Shown: in pieces, positions 1-5,845 of the stretch | Numbering within the stretch: position 1 is the stretch's first letter | Layout of the letters: each line of letters begins with the position of its first letter | NCBI GenBank assembly: GCA_913053915.1 | Contig: CAJXGP010000024.1 | Location: 1-10,856 of the forward strand | Direction: 5' to 3' | DNA length: 10,856 nucleotides | From: an uncultured Ignavibacteriales bacterium | GTDB lineage: Bacteria > Bacteroidota > Ignavibacteria > Ignavibacteriales > Ignavibacteriaceae | The notes under the pieces: generated by a model | What the model saw: only the letters and a program-made list of their open reading frames with translations | Database searches by the model: none | Told to the model about the DNA's origin: nothing | Translations under genes and position numbers: made by a program

Positions 1-15
1 AATAATACACGAATA

Positions 16-227
16 TTACTGATAAGATACTAACAGTGCATATTTAGTTGCAGAATACATCGAAATTGAACTCCTATATATTTTATCTCTTTTTGAACAC
101 TCTTTAATGAAGCATCATCCCTTCCAAAAATAATCACATCATGATTTTCCTTCGCCAATCTTAAAGCTATTGCTTTACCAATCCCTTTATTTCCTCCTGT
201 AACTACCGATAATTTTTTATTATTCAT
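16..227 (-). pseudogene. Decayed short-chain dehydrogenase/reductase (SDR), internally deleted and frameshifted
   Basis: The open frame from ATG at 227 gives only 65 residues. It starts like a complete SDR: a beta strand, the cofactor-binding motif TGGNKGIG (residues 10-17), and a second strand ending in FGRDD. It stops at positions 30-32. In another minus-strand frame, positions 57-19 read YSATKYALLVSYQ followed by TAA, which is the SDR catalytic YxxxK segment. In an intact SDR of about 240 residues this motif lies near residue 150, so about 85-90 residues (the NNAG region and catalytic Ser) are missing and the two remaining ends are out of frame. The start codon lies 2 nt past the stop of the intact upstream SDR, so it was the last gene of the pterin operon. 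A short functional peptide is unlikely. The pre-decay substrate cannot be told. Confidence 0.8.
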
Positions 228-229
228 AA

Positions 230-946
230 TTATAAATCACCCGTAATTGGTTTAACAACTATTTCTTCAGTAACCATATTGCCTTTTTGTAAATAAAGCC
301 AAACAATCAAACTGGCCATATCTTCGATAGACATCATACTTTCAGCTTTTTCTTTCCTAGTTTTCATAGACCACATCGGGGTATTGATTGCACCGGGGAT
401 AATATTGATTACTTTAATGTTATACTTTCTTACCTCTTCTCTTAGGACATTGGTATAGCCGAGTAATCCCATTTTTGAAGCTGCATAAGCACTGCTATGG
501 GTAAATACTTTTTTAGTTACAATCGACAATAAATTTATTATTGTTCCTTTCCCTTGTTTTATCATATGCGGAAGGATATTTCTGATTGTATAAATAGAAC
601 CCAAAAGATTTGTATTAACTATATCGGCTATTTCATAAATAGAATTTTCTTGTACTTTTTTGAAAGAAGTGATTCCGGCATTGTTTATCAAACAATTTAT
701 ACTATGTTCCGAAACTATTTTTTTTACCGTTTGCTCAACGTTTGCAGCAGAAGCAACATTACATGGATAAATATTAACATTTAAATTTTCTTTTTTAAGT
801 TCCCTTTCCAATCTTTCAAGTTCCATTACACGCCTCGCGGATATAAAAACATCGGTACCTATTTTAGCAAACTCTATAGCGGCAGCTCTACCGATTCCGG
901 AACTGGCACCTGTTATCCAAATTCCGGTTTTATTCTCGTTGATCAT
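230..946 (-). CDS. Sepiapterin reductase-like SDR (tetrahydrobiopterin synthesis)
   Basis: 238-residue classical SDR, probably cytosolic and NADPH-dependent. Visible motifs are the glycine-rich TGASSGIG (12-19), basic ARR after strand 2 (37-39, favouring NADPH), NNAG (88-91), Asn113, Ser141, YAASK with Tyr154/Lys158, and PG (184-185). The segments [15 protein letters not shown] and the end [12 protein letters not shown] closely recall the Chlorobium tepidum sepiapterin reductase (HSS.Y..SK, .YTPMW, EEI..RP..GD.), quoted from memory. That enzyme reduces 6-pyruvoyl-tetrahydropterin to L-threo-tetrahydrobiopterin. The gene overlaps folE by ATGA (943-946) and sits in one operon with folE and a PTPS, the two enzymes that make its substrate. 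The start is fixed by the overlap. The SDR assignment is certain; the substrate rests on motif resemblance plus context, and the stereochemistry of the product cannot be read from sequence. Confidence 0.85.
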   Translation of the reverse strand: MINENKTGIWITGASSGIGRAAAIEFAKIGTDVFISARRVMELERLERELKKENLNVNIYPCNVASAANVEQTVKKIVSEHSINCLINNAGITSFKKVQENSIYEIADIVNTNLLGSIYTIRNILPHMIKQGKGTIINLLSIVTKKVFTHSSAYAASKMGLLGYTNVLREEVRKYNIKVINIIPGAINTPMWSMKTRKEKAESMMSIEDMASLIVWLYLQKGNMVTEEIVVKPITGDL

Positions 947-1509
947 AAGCTTTTAGTTCGAATTAAATTCAAAAACTCCGTTCTGGTTCTGGCATCTTCT
1001 TGAAAAGTTCCATGTACCGCACTTGCAGTAGCCGAAGAATTTTGTTTTTCCACGCCCCGCATCATCATACACATGTGATATGCTTCAGATACTACCGCAA
1101 CACCTTGCGGATGTAAATATTGATTAATTACATCGGCAATTTGCTGTGTCATTCTTTCCTGAACCTGGAGTCGCCTAGCAAATACTTCCACTATTCTGGG
1201 AATTTTACTTAAACCCACTATCTTACCGTCAGGTATATATGCAACATGTACTTTTCCGTAGAAAGGAAGCATGTGATGTTCACATAAGCTATAAAAATCA
1301 ATATTTTTTACGAGTACCATTTCATCGTATTTCACATTGAAAATTGCACCGTTAAGCGCTTCCTCAATATTTTTATCATAACCGGAGGTTAGAAATTCAT
1401 AAGATTTTGCCACTCTCAAAGGGGTATCTACAAGACCTTCCCTATTTGGATCTTCTCCAATTTCCTTTAACAACTCCGTAATTAAATTTTCAACCTTGCG
1501 GTAATTCAA
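943..1509 (-). CDS. folE: GTP cyclohydrolase I
   Basis: Converts GTP to 7,8-dihydroneopterin triphosphate plus formate, the first step of folate and biopterin synthesis; cytosolic homodecamer. The 188-residue length is normal. The signature [13 protein letters not shown] (74-86) supplies zinc ligands Cys76 and His79, and Cys147 in YHMCMMMRG is the third. [11 protein letters not shown] (115-125) is the second family signature. The start is TTG at 1509: an AAGGAG box at 1517-1522, 7 nt upstream, supports it and no ATG is better placed. That box is encoded inside the last codons of the upstream PTPS gene, whose stop is 2 nt away, so translational coupling is likely. The 3' end overlaps the SDR start by 4 nt. 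Context argues that at least part of its product feeds biopterin rather than only folate. Confidence 0.96.
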   Translation of the reverse strand: MNYRKVENLITELLKEIGEDPNREGLVDTPLRVAKSYEFLTSGYDKNIEEALNGAIFNVKYDEMVLVKNIDFYSLCEHHMLPFYGKVHVAYIPDGKIVGLSKIPRIVEVFARRLQVQERMTQQIADVINQYLHPQGVAVVSEAYHMCMMMRGVEKQNSSATASAVHGTFQEDARTRTEFLNLIRTKSL

Positions 1510-1511
1510 TT

Positions 1512-1919
1512 TTATTCTCCTTTATATTCAAAATAATTATTTTCCGTTTCGAATAATTTTACGGAATACAATTGACCGGCAGGTATCTTATTCACAAGTT
1601 CTTTCCAAACAGCAATCGTCAAATTTTCAGTAGTTGGAATAATTCCGTACATAAAATCCGTATCAATATTCAAATTTTTATGGTCCACTTTATCAATAAC
1701 ATTTTTACGAATAATATCCTTTAACTTTTTCAGATCAATCAAATATCCGGTCTTTTTATCAATCTCGCCCGACACTACAACCTCCAAGATATAATTATGA
1801 CCGTGCCAATTTGGGTGACTGCATTTACCGTAAATTTGTTCGTTTTCTTCATCCGAAAAATCCGGATTATAAAGACGATGAGCAGCGCAAAATACCTCCC
1901 GCCTAGTAACATATACCAT
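1512..1919 (-). CDS. 6-pyruvoyl-tetrahydropterin synthase (PTPS-type, QueD superfamily)
   Basis: Converts dihydroneopterin triphosphate to 6-pyruvoyl-tetrahydropterin. In the 135-residue form the zinc ligands are His14 (FCAAH), His39 and His41 (HGHNY), the nucleophile is Cys33, the Asp/His relay is D79-H80, and the pterin-binding acid is Glu124. Each residue sits nine positions before its counterpart in rat PTPS (His23, Cys42, His48, His50, Asp88, His89, Glu133). The spacing Cys-x5-His-Gly-His is PTPS-like; E. coli QueD (6-carboxytetrahydropterin synthase) has Cys-x3-His. The end [13 protein letters not shown] resembles animal PTPS (YETDNN...YKGE). TTG at 1922 is possible, but ATG at 1919 is better spaced (6 nt) from a weak GGAA. 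It lies 20 nt after the peroxiredoxin gene and 2 nt before folE. Automatic annotation may label it QueD; no other queuosine gene is visible. Confidence 0.88.
   Translation of the reverse strand: MVYVTRREVFCAAHRLYNPDFSDEENEQIYGKCSHPNWHGHNYILEVVVSGEIDKKTGYLIDLKKLKDIIRKNVIDKVDHKNLNIDTDFMYGIIPTTENLTIAVWKELVNKIPAGQLYSVKLFETENNYFEYKGE
1517..1522 (-). promoter_or_regulatory. Shine-Dalgarno of folE, deciding a TTG start
   Basis: On the minus strand this reads AAGGAG, followed by 7 nt and then TTG at 1509. It is the strongest ribosome-binding site near the folE start and overlaps the Lys-Gly-Glu codons at the end of the PTPS gene. Confidence 0.8.
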
Positions 1920-1939
1920 CAATTATTCCGTTTCCGATT

Positions 1940-2398
1940 TTAATTATTTATTGCTTCTATAACTTCTTTATTATGTCCGTCAACCTTAACTTTATTGAAT
2001 ATTTTCTTTATCTTTCCTTCGTGATCAATGATATAAGTAGTTCTTACAACTCCCATATATTTTTTACCATACATACTTTTTTCCTGCCAAACTTCATATT
2101 TTTTTAAAACTTCTTTTTTTTCATCACTTAATAAAGTAAACGGTAAATCATACTTTTCAGCAAATTTTTTATGAGATTCAACCGAATCGGGACTAACTCC
2201 CAATATAACAGCGTTTATATCTTTAAATTTAGGAAATTCATCTCTGAAATTACAAGCTTCTTTCGTACAACCTGAAGTGTTATCTTTAGGATAAAAATAA
2301 AGGACAACATTTTTACCCTTATAATCACTTAAAGATATTGTTTTCCCGTTCTGATCTTGCAATTTAAAATTAGTTACTTTCTTACCAACTTCCGGCAT
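1940..2398 (-). CDS. bcp: Thioredoxin-dependent thiol peroxidase, Bcp/PrxQ-type peroxiredoxin
   Basis: Reduces hydrogen peroxide and organic hydroperoxides in the cytosol with thioredoxin as electron donor. The 152-residue protein is a full-length AhpC/TSA-family thioredoxin fold. The active-site stretch YPKDNTSGCTKEAC (36-49) holds peroxidatic Cys44 with Thr41 and the resolving-type Cys49 five residues on, as in atypical 2-Cys PrxQ enzymes. Arg119 (VVRTTYIID) is the conserved active-site arginine. ATG at 2398 has GGAGG at 2405-2409 with a 6-nt spacer. It is the first gene of the pterin operon, 20 nt before the PTPS start. A role in protecting easily oxidised tetrahydropterins is an attractive but untested inference. 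No convincing promoter match was found just upstream. Confidence 0.94.
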   Translation of the reverse strand: MPEVGKKVTNFKLQDQNGKTISLSDYKGKNVVLYFYPKDNTSGCTKEACNFRDEFPKFKDINAVILGVSPDSVESHKKFAEKYDLPFTLLSDEKKEVLKKYEVWQEKSMYGKKYMGVVRTTYIIDHEGKIKKIFNKVKVDGHNKEVIEAINN

Positions 2399-2409
2399 TG
2401 TAATCCTCC

Positions 2410-2651
2410 AAATTCTTTATTCCGATTATTTTCTATTTCATTTTACTAAATTAAGTTATTAAAGAACTAAAAAACTTTTTTTCAAAACATATTAAGATTT
2501 TATTTGATAAAATTATCTATAATATTTAGGAGATACAAATTTGAGGGGAGCACTTTATATTGTAATACATCCGTATATCAGAATTTCCACCGGTTTAAAG
2601 AAAAAACATGATCATCAAATGTGATGCAGGCACATATCAAATCTTATCTAA
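2410..2651. other. Non-coding spacer between the divergent pterin and fluoride units
   Basis: Very AT-rich. It holds the 5' leader of the peroxiredoxin operon on the minus strand and upstream DNA of the crcB promoter on the plus strand. A perfect TATAAT occurs at 2518-2523 on the plus strand without a good -35 partner. No gene, repeat or RNA is convincing here. Confidence 0.4.
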
Positions 2652-2682
2652 TTGTTTTTCGGAATGAGAATATATAATTTTG
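2652..2682 (+). promoter_or_regulatory. Promoter of the crcB leader
   Basis: TTG at 2652-2654 is followed after 20 nt by TAATTTTG at 2675-2682, an exact match to the Bacteroidota -7 consensus TAnnTTTG. The same DNA also has TATAAT at 2673-2678 with TTGTTT 15 nt upstream. Either reading predicts a transcript start near 2685-2689, just where the fluoride riboswitch helix P1 begins. That coincidence is the main support. Confidence 0.55.
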
Positions 2683-2683
2683 T

Positions 2684-2772
2684 ATATAGTGATGGGGTTT
2701 ACTTATTGCGTAGTGATGTTTTTGTCAAAACGAAAAAATCGTCCTTAAAGCTTAGTGGACTAATAACTCCTG
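2684..2772 (+). ncRNA. Candidate fluoride riboswitch (crcB RNA motif), variant with a long P1-P3 linker
   Basis: Positions 2688-2703 read AGTGATGGGGTTTACT, matching the crcB-motif consensus GGNGAUGGNGUUCNCC apart from transitions. P1 pairs 2688-2691 with 2700-2703, extendable to 2684-2706 around a bulged U2687. Its loop GGGGTT (2694-2699) is fully complementary, with one G-U, to AACTCC (2765-2770), giving the diagnostic pseudoknot. The second hairpin pairs GTCC (2741-2744) with GGAC (2757-2760), preceded by A-rich AAAAAATC and followed by TAAT. The counterparts of the Thermotoga petrophila A40-U48 linchpin pair (A2763, U2771) and of the ligand-contacting A6, U7, G8 and U41 are kept. The gene downstream is the fluoride channel crcB. 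Oddity: 37 nt separate the two helices instead of about five, including an extra 5-bp hairpin at 2718-2731. Confidence 0.75.
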
Positions 2773-2820
2773 TTTTCGTACTTCAATTTCATAATTGGAA
2801 AATTTTTGAATATTCACATT

Positions 2821-2877
2821 TGAGTTTTATCTCTAAATAACTTTTTATAAAACTCATAAATAAATATTGGAGAGATA
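2821..2877 (+). promoter_or_regulatory. Possible expression platform of the fluoride riboswitch
   Basis: TGAGTTTTAT (2821-2830) and ATAAAACTCA (2847-2856) form a perfect 10-bp stem with a 16-nt loop. TATCTCT (2828-2834), at the edge of that stem, is exactly complementary to AGAGATA (2871-2877), which overlaps the crcB Shine-Dalgarno GGAGAG (2869-2874). GAGTT (2822-2826) is also complementary to AACTC (2765-2769), the pseudoknot strand of the riboswitch. The 10-bp stem and the ribosome-site mask share bases and cannot both form completely. No U-tract follows the stem, so translational rather than terminator control is suggested. This is inferred from complementarity only. Confidence 0.45.
2869..2874 (+). 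promoter_or_regulatory. Shine-Dalgarno of crcB, deciding a TTG start
   Basis: GGAGAG followed by 6 nt and then TTG at 2881. The first in-frame ATG is Met16, inside the conserved GGMVRY segment, and would remove part of the first membrane helix, so TTG is preferred. Confidence 0.75.
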
Positions 2878-2880
2878 CGA

Positions 2881-3264
2881 TTGCAGAATTATTTTATAGT
2901 ATTTTTAGGTGCTGGATTTGGAGGCATGGTTCGTTATTGGGGTTCCGCTTTTGTTTATAATTTTCTTCCTACAACTTTCCCATTCGGAACGTTGTTTGTG
3001 AATATATTGGGCAGTTTCATTATTGGAATAGTTATGTTTTATTTAGATACAAATGAATTAATCGGCACTGGAATGAAAGTTTTTCTAACAATCGGTTTTA
3101 GTGGCGCTCTGACTACTTTTTCTACATTTTCTTTGGAAACAATTAATTTATTAAAAGAACGAGAATATTTCCTTGCAGGTAGTAATATTATACTTAATGT
3201 TCTTCTAACACTGCTTGCACTTTTTATAGCGTACAAAATTTCAAAACTATTAATAGGAATTTAA
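2881..3264 (+). CDS. crcB: Fluoride channel CrcB/Fluc
   Basis: 127-residue membrane protein that lets fluoride out of the cytoplasm; the family works as antiparallel dimers. Four hydrophobic helices are visible at about 3-26, 35-56, 66-91 and 99-123. Conserved pieces are GAGFGGMVRYW with Arg18, GTLFVNILGSF (36-46) with pore Asn41, and GFSGALTTFSTFS (72-84). Phe80 and Phe83 match the fluoride-coordinating phenylalanines of the family, and the TTFSTF segment holds the central sodium-site turn. The start is TTG with a good Shine-Dalgarno. Only 3 nt separate its stop from the DUF190 start, so the two are co-transcribed. The leader carries a candidate fluoride riboswitch, which fits induction by fluoride. 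Function is essentially certain from family and context. Confidence 0.96.
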   Translation: MQNYFIVFLGAGFGGMVRYWGSAFVYNFLPTTFPFGTLFVNILGSFIIGIVMFYLDTNELIGTGMKVFLTIGFSGALTTFSTFSLETINLLKEREYFLAGSNIILNVLLTLLALFIAYKISKLLIGI

Positions 3265-3267
3265 AAA

Positions 3268-3621
3268 ATGGGAATTCAAGGTGAAGCAAAATTACTGCGA
3301 ATATTTGTAGGTGAATCTGATTCAATCAATCATTTACCGGTTTATGAAAAGATCATAAACGAAGCACGAAAATTACATTTAGCAGGAGCAACTGCATTTA
3401 AAGGAATAATGGGATTCGGAAGGACTAGCAAAATACATACGGCAAAGATATTGCGCCTTTCCGAAGATATGCCCATCGTGATAGAAATAGTTGATGAAGC
3501 CGAAAAAATAGAGCAATTTTTATCTATTCTACACGATATTTTCGAAGAAGCACAAAGCGGAGGATTAATAACTATGGAAAAGGTCGGTATAATAAAATAT
3601 GCTGCAGCTAATAGAAAGTAA
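3268..3621 (+). CDS. DUF190 protein, PII-like partner of CrcB
   Basis: 117-residue soluble protein of the DUF190 family, which has a ferredoxin-like, PII-related fold and is often encoded beside crcB. Family landmarks are all present: LLRIFVGESDS (9-19), YEKIINEAR, LAGATAFKGIMGFGRTSKIHTAKILRL in two adjoining parts (37-63), LSEDMPIVIEIVDE (64-77), and the terminal strand around GLITMEKVGIIKY. The likely role is an accessory or sensory protein of fluoride resistance, possibly nucleotide-responsive like other PII relatives; the biochemical function is not established. ATG at 3268 follows the crcB stop by 3 nt. AGGA near 3253 is a weak, rather distant Shine-Dalgarno, so coupling to crcB translation is likely. 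A small perfect palindrome (3619-3633) begins at its stop codon. Confidence 0.92.
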   Translation: MGIQGEAKLLRIFVGESDSINHLPVYEKIINEARKLHLAGATAFKGIMGFGRTSKIHTAKILRLSEDMPIVIEIVDEAEKIEQFLSILHDIFEEAQSGGLITMEKVGIIKYAAANRK

Positions 3622-3729
3622 TTCTGAGAATTAATGGCTAATTGAAAAATCTAATTCCCTTGCCAAATTATTTTATATACAATCTACGAGAACCTATTTG
3701 GTTTGAAGTCCTTCAGAGCCGTGTCGTTT

Positions 3730-3759
3730 GCGATTCTCGAAATGATAATCAAGAATCGC
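3730..3759. repeat. 8-bp inverted repeat between convergent transcription units
   Basis: GCGATTCT (3730-3737) and AGAATCGC (3752-3759) form a perfect stem with a 14-nt loop. It lies between the DUF190 gene (plus) and the permease gene (minus), 93 nt past the latter's stop. Neither strand has a clear U-tract after the stem, so it could be an mRNA 3'-end hairpin but is not a canonical intrinsic terminator. Confidence 0.4.
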
Positions 3760-3821
3760 TCAATTTAAATACAAATTACTATTCCGGATTTCCGGTTATT
3801 TTCTTTTGATGGAGAATACTT

Positions 3822-3840
3822 TTAATTTTTTTAAAATTAA
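3822..3840. terminator. Weak AT-only hairpin after the efflux operon
   Basis: TTAATTTT (3822-3829) and AAAATTAA (3833-3840) pair perfectly around three T. It lies 12 nt past the stop of the permease gene on the minus strand. All pairs are A-U, so stability is low, and no U-run follows in that direction. It is listed as a possible 3' end only. Confidence 0.2.
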
Positions 3841-3851
3841 TTACGATTAAC

Positions 3852-5069
3852 TTACTCATACCTTAAAGCATCAATTGGATCAAGGAAAGCAGCTTTACGG
3901 GCAGGATAAAATCCGAAAAAGATTCCCACCAGAATAGAAAAACCAAAAGATAAAAAGATAGAAAACGCGGTTACGAAAGTAGGCCATCCTGCTATATTAG
4001 AGATTAATTGTGCCGCAACCATCCCAAACAAAATACCCACCATTCCACCGATTAAACTTAGAACCATAGCTTCTATTAAAAACTGAGTTAAAATATCTTT
4101 GCTTTTTGCACCAACGGACATTCGGATACCAATCTCTCGGGTTCTTTCGGTTACGGAAACCAGCATGATATTCATTATACCAATTCCTCCCACTAATAAT
4201 GAAACCGAAGCGATACTTGCCAATAGAATAGTTAATGCTTTAGAAGTTTTGGTAGCAGCATTTGCAATATCCGTTTGATTTCGTATGGTAAAATCATCCG
4301 GTTCAAATGATTGAATTTTATGACGCATTCTAAGAAGCTCTTCTATTTGACGCTGTGCTACGGGGATTTCTTTAGAGCTAACGGCAGAGACTAAAATTTG
4401 CCTGAGATACGGATAACGTGAAAGTCTTCTCAGTACTGTTGTATATGGTGCAAGAATAATATCATCCTGATCCTGCCCCATCGCATTTTGACCTTTTGAT
4501 GTTAAAACACCGATAACTTTGAAAGGGACATTCCGGATTCTAATATTTTTGTCTATCGGATCAGAATCAGGAAAAAGGTTTTTAGCTACGGTACTACCTA
4601 ACACACAAACTTTTGCAGCACTTTTAATATCCTGCTCCGAAAAGAATTCACCGTACTCAACACTCCAATTGCGAATTGCCATGTAGTCAATACCCACTCC
4701 ATCAATTGCGGTGAACCAGTTTAAATTACCTGCGATAATCTGACCACCGGATCTTGTTACCGGTGATACATAAGCAACTGCCGGACATTCATCAAGGATT
4801 GCTTTGGCATCGTTGTCGGTCAAAGTAGTCATTGTACCGGCTCCCTTCCTAACACCCCTCTGCTGAGATGAACCGGGAAAAACAATCAAAACGTTGGTTC
4901 CTAGAGCATTGATCTGCTCTTTAACGGAATACTGAGCTCCCTGTCCAATAGCGAGCATTGTAATAACTGCAGCAACACCGATAATAATTCCCAGCATTGT
5001 TAGAATTGATCTTAATTTATTCCGGTATAAGGACCTAAAAGCAGTCGAGAGGATATTTATAATTTTCAT
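3852..5069 (-). CDS. MacB/FtsX-type ABC transporter permease
   Basis: 405-residue inner-membrane permease of a tripartite, mechanotransmission-type ABC system. It has an N-terminal helix (about 21-43), a large periplasmic MacB-PCD domain (about 44-275), then three helices (278-305, 328-358, 366-389). Family motifs are [19 protein letters not shown] near the start, [14 protein letters not shown] (308-321) in the cytoplasmic loop that contacts the ATPase, and [18 protein letters not shown] at the end. Unlike E. coli MacB, the ATPase is a separate protein encoded just upstream, as in YknYZ- or LolDE-like sets. Its ATG overlaps the ATPase stop as ATGA (5066-5069). It probably couples ATP hydrolysis to export of a peptide, lipid or drug through the adaptor and an outer-membrane factor. 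The substrate is unknown, and no TolC gene is in the window. Confidence 0.93.
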   Translation of the reverse strand: MKIINILSTAFRSLYRNKLRSILTMLGIIIGVAAVITMLAIGQGAQYSVKEQINALGTNVLIVFPGSSQQRGVRKGAGTMTTLTDNDAKAILDECPAVAYVSPVTRSGGQIIAGNLNWFTAIDGVGIDYMAIRNWSVEYGEFFSEQDIKSAAKVCVLGSTVAKNLFPDSDPIDKNIRIRNVPFKVIGVLTSKGQNAMGQDQDDIILAPYTTVLRRLSRYPYLRQILVSAVSSKEIPVAQRQIEELLRMRHKIQSFEPDDFTIRNQTDIANAATKTSKALTILLASIASVSLLVGGIGIMNIMLVSVTERTREIGIRMSVGAKSKDILTQFLIEAMVLSLIGGMVGILFGMVAAQLISNIAGWPTFVTAFSIFLSFGFSILVGIFFGFYPARKAAFLDPIDALRYE

Positions 5070-5845
5070 TCTTCTTCCTCATCATCGATTAATGGTATGG
5101 TTTTCAAAACTTCAGAAGCTTCTCTAATTTCTTTATTTACCTTATCGGATTTGATTTTCCCATCCCGGAATAAAATATGGCGTTTTGCAAACCTGGCTAT
5201 ATCCGGTTCGTGAGTAACAAGAATTATAGTTATATTTTCATTATTAAGTCTTTGAAAAATATTCATCACTTCAACACTTGTTCTGCTGTCAAGATTACCG
5301 GTAGGTTCATCGGCCAGAATGATAGCGGGATTATTTACCAATGCTCTTGCAACGGCAACCCTTTGCTGCTGCCCTCCCGATAACTGATTCGGATAATGAT
5401 GAATTCTATCACCCAGCCCAACTTTATTCAATGATTCTAATGCTTTTTCCCTTCTTATTTTACTAGTCACCGAGCTGTATAAAAGCGGTAGTTCTACATT
5501 TTCAATTGCGGAAGTTCTTGAAAGAAGATTAAATCCTTGGAAAACAAATCCTACTTTCCTATTCCTTATTTCCGCCAATTCATCTTTAGATAACTTACCG
5601 ACATCGATTCCACTTAATAAGTATAAACCGGATGTCGGCTTATCGAGACAACCTATGATATTCATAAAAGTAGATTTACCCGAACCGGAGGCGCCCATTA
5701 TAGCAACAAATTCACCTCTTTCTACCTCAATTGAAAGACCTCTCAGTGCATGAACTTCTACTTCTCCCAATTTATATTTTTTAACAAGATGTTCAACTTT
5801 CAGCAGTTTACCGTTTGATGAAGAAAAATTATTTGAATCTATCAT
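5066..5845 (-). CDS. ABC transporter ATP-binding protein (MacB/LolD type)
   Basis: 259-residue cytoplasmic ATPase. Walker A GASGSGKS (51-58), Q-loop Gln103 in VFQGFNLL, signature LSGGQQQR (155-162), Walker B IILADEP (175-181) and the H-loop His212 (VTHEP) are all intact, so it should be active. [14 protein letters not shown] and [11 protein letters not shown] are typical of the MacB/LolD/FtsE branch rather than nutrient importers. The C-terminal tail beyond 235 is charged and ends in an acidic run (DDEEEE). ATG at 5845 overlaps the adaptor stop as ATGA, with a purine-rich GGAAGG just upstream. The 3' end overlaps the permease start by 4 nt. The three genes thus form one operon and one export machine. 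Confidence 0.95.
   Translation of the reverse strand: MIDSNNFSSSNGKLLKVEHLVKKYKLGEVEVHALRGLSIEVERGEFVAIMGASGSGKSTFMNIIGCLDKPTSGLYLLSGIDVGKLSKDELAEIRNRKVGFVFQGFNLLSRTSAIENVELPLLYSSVTSKIRREKALESLNKVGLGDRIHHYPNQLSGGQQQRVAVARALVNNPAIILADEPTGNLDSRTSVEVMNIFQRLNNENITIILVTHEPDIARFAKRHILFRDGKIKSDKVNKEIREASEVLKTIPLIDDEEEE

Noticed and set aside
554..784. 76-residue plus-strand frame
   Set aside because: Lies wholly inside the intact minus-strand SDR; antisense shadow.
2541..2624. 27-codon frame beginning TTG after AGGAG (2528-2532), a possible leader peptide
   Set aside because: Only weak support: the peptide has no recognisable composition, it ends well before the riboswitch, and the better promoter for crcB lies downstream of it.
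2711..2731. Second TAGTGATG copy as the true riboswitch P1
   Set aside because: Its downstream bases do not form the P1 stem and are not complementary to AACTCC, whereas the first copy fits both.
2652..2840. 62-residue plus-strand reading frame upstream of crcB
   Set aside because: TTG start without ribosome site; it coincides with the promoter, riboswitch and leader hairpin, which explain the conserved-looking sequence better.
3039..3236. 65-residue minus-strand frame
   Set aside because: Antisense shadow of crcB.
3619..3633. Odd palindrome TAATTCTGAGAATTA as terminator of the fluoride operon
   Set aside because: Virtually no loop, starts inside the stop codon, and no U-tract follows.
5177..5383. 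68-residue plus-strand frame
   Set aside because: Antisense shadow of the ABC ATPase.
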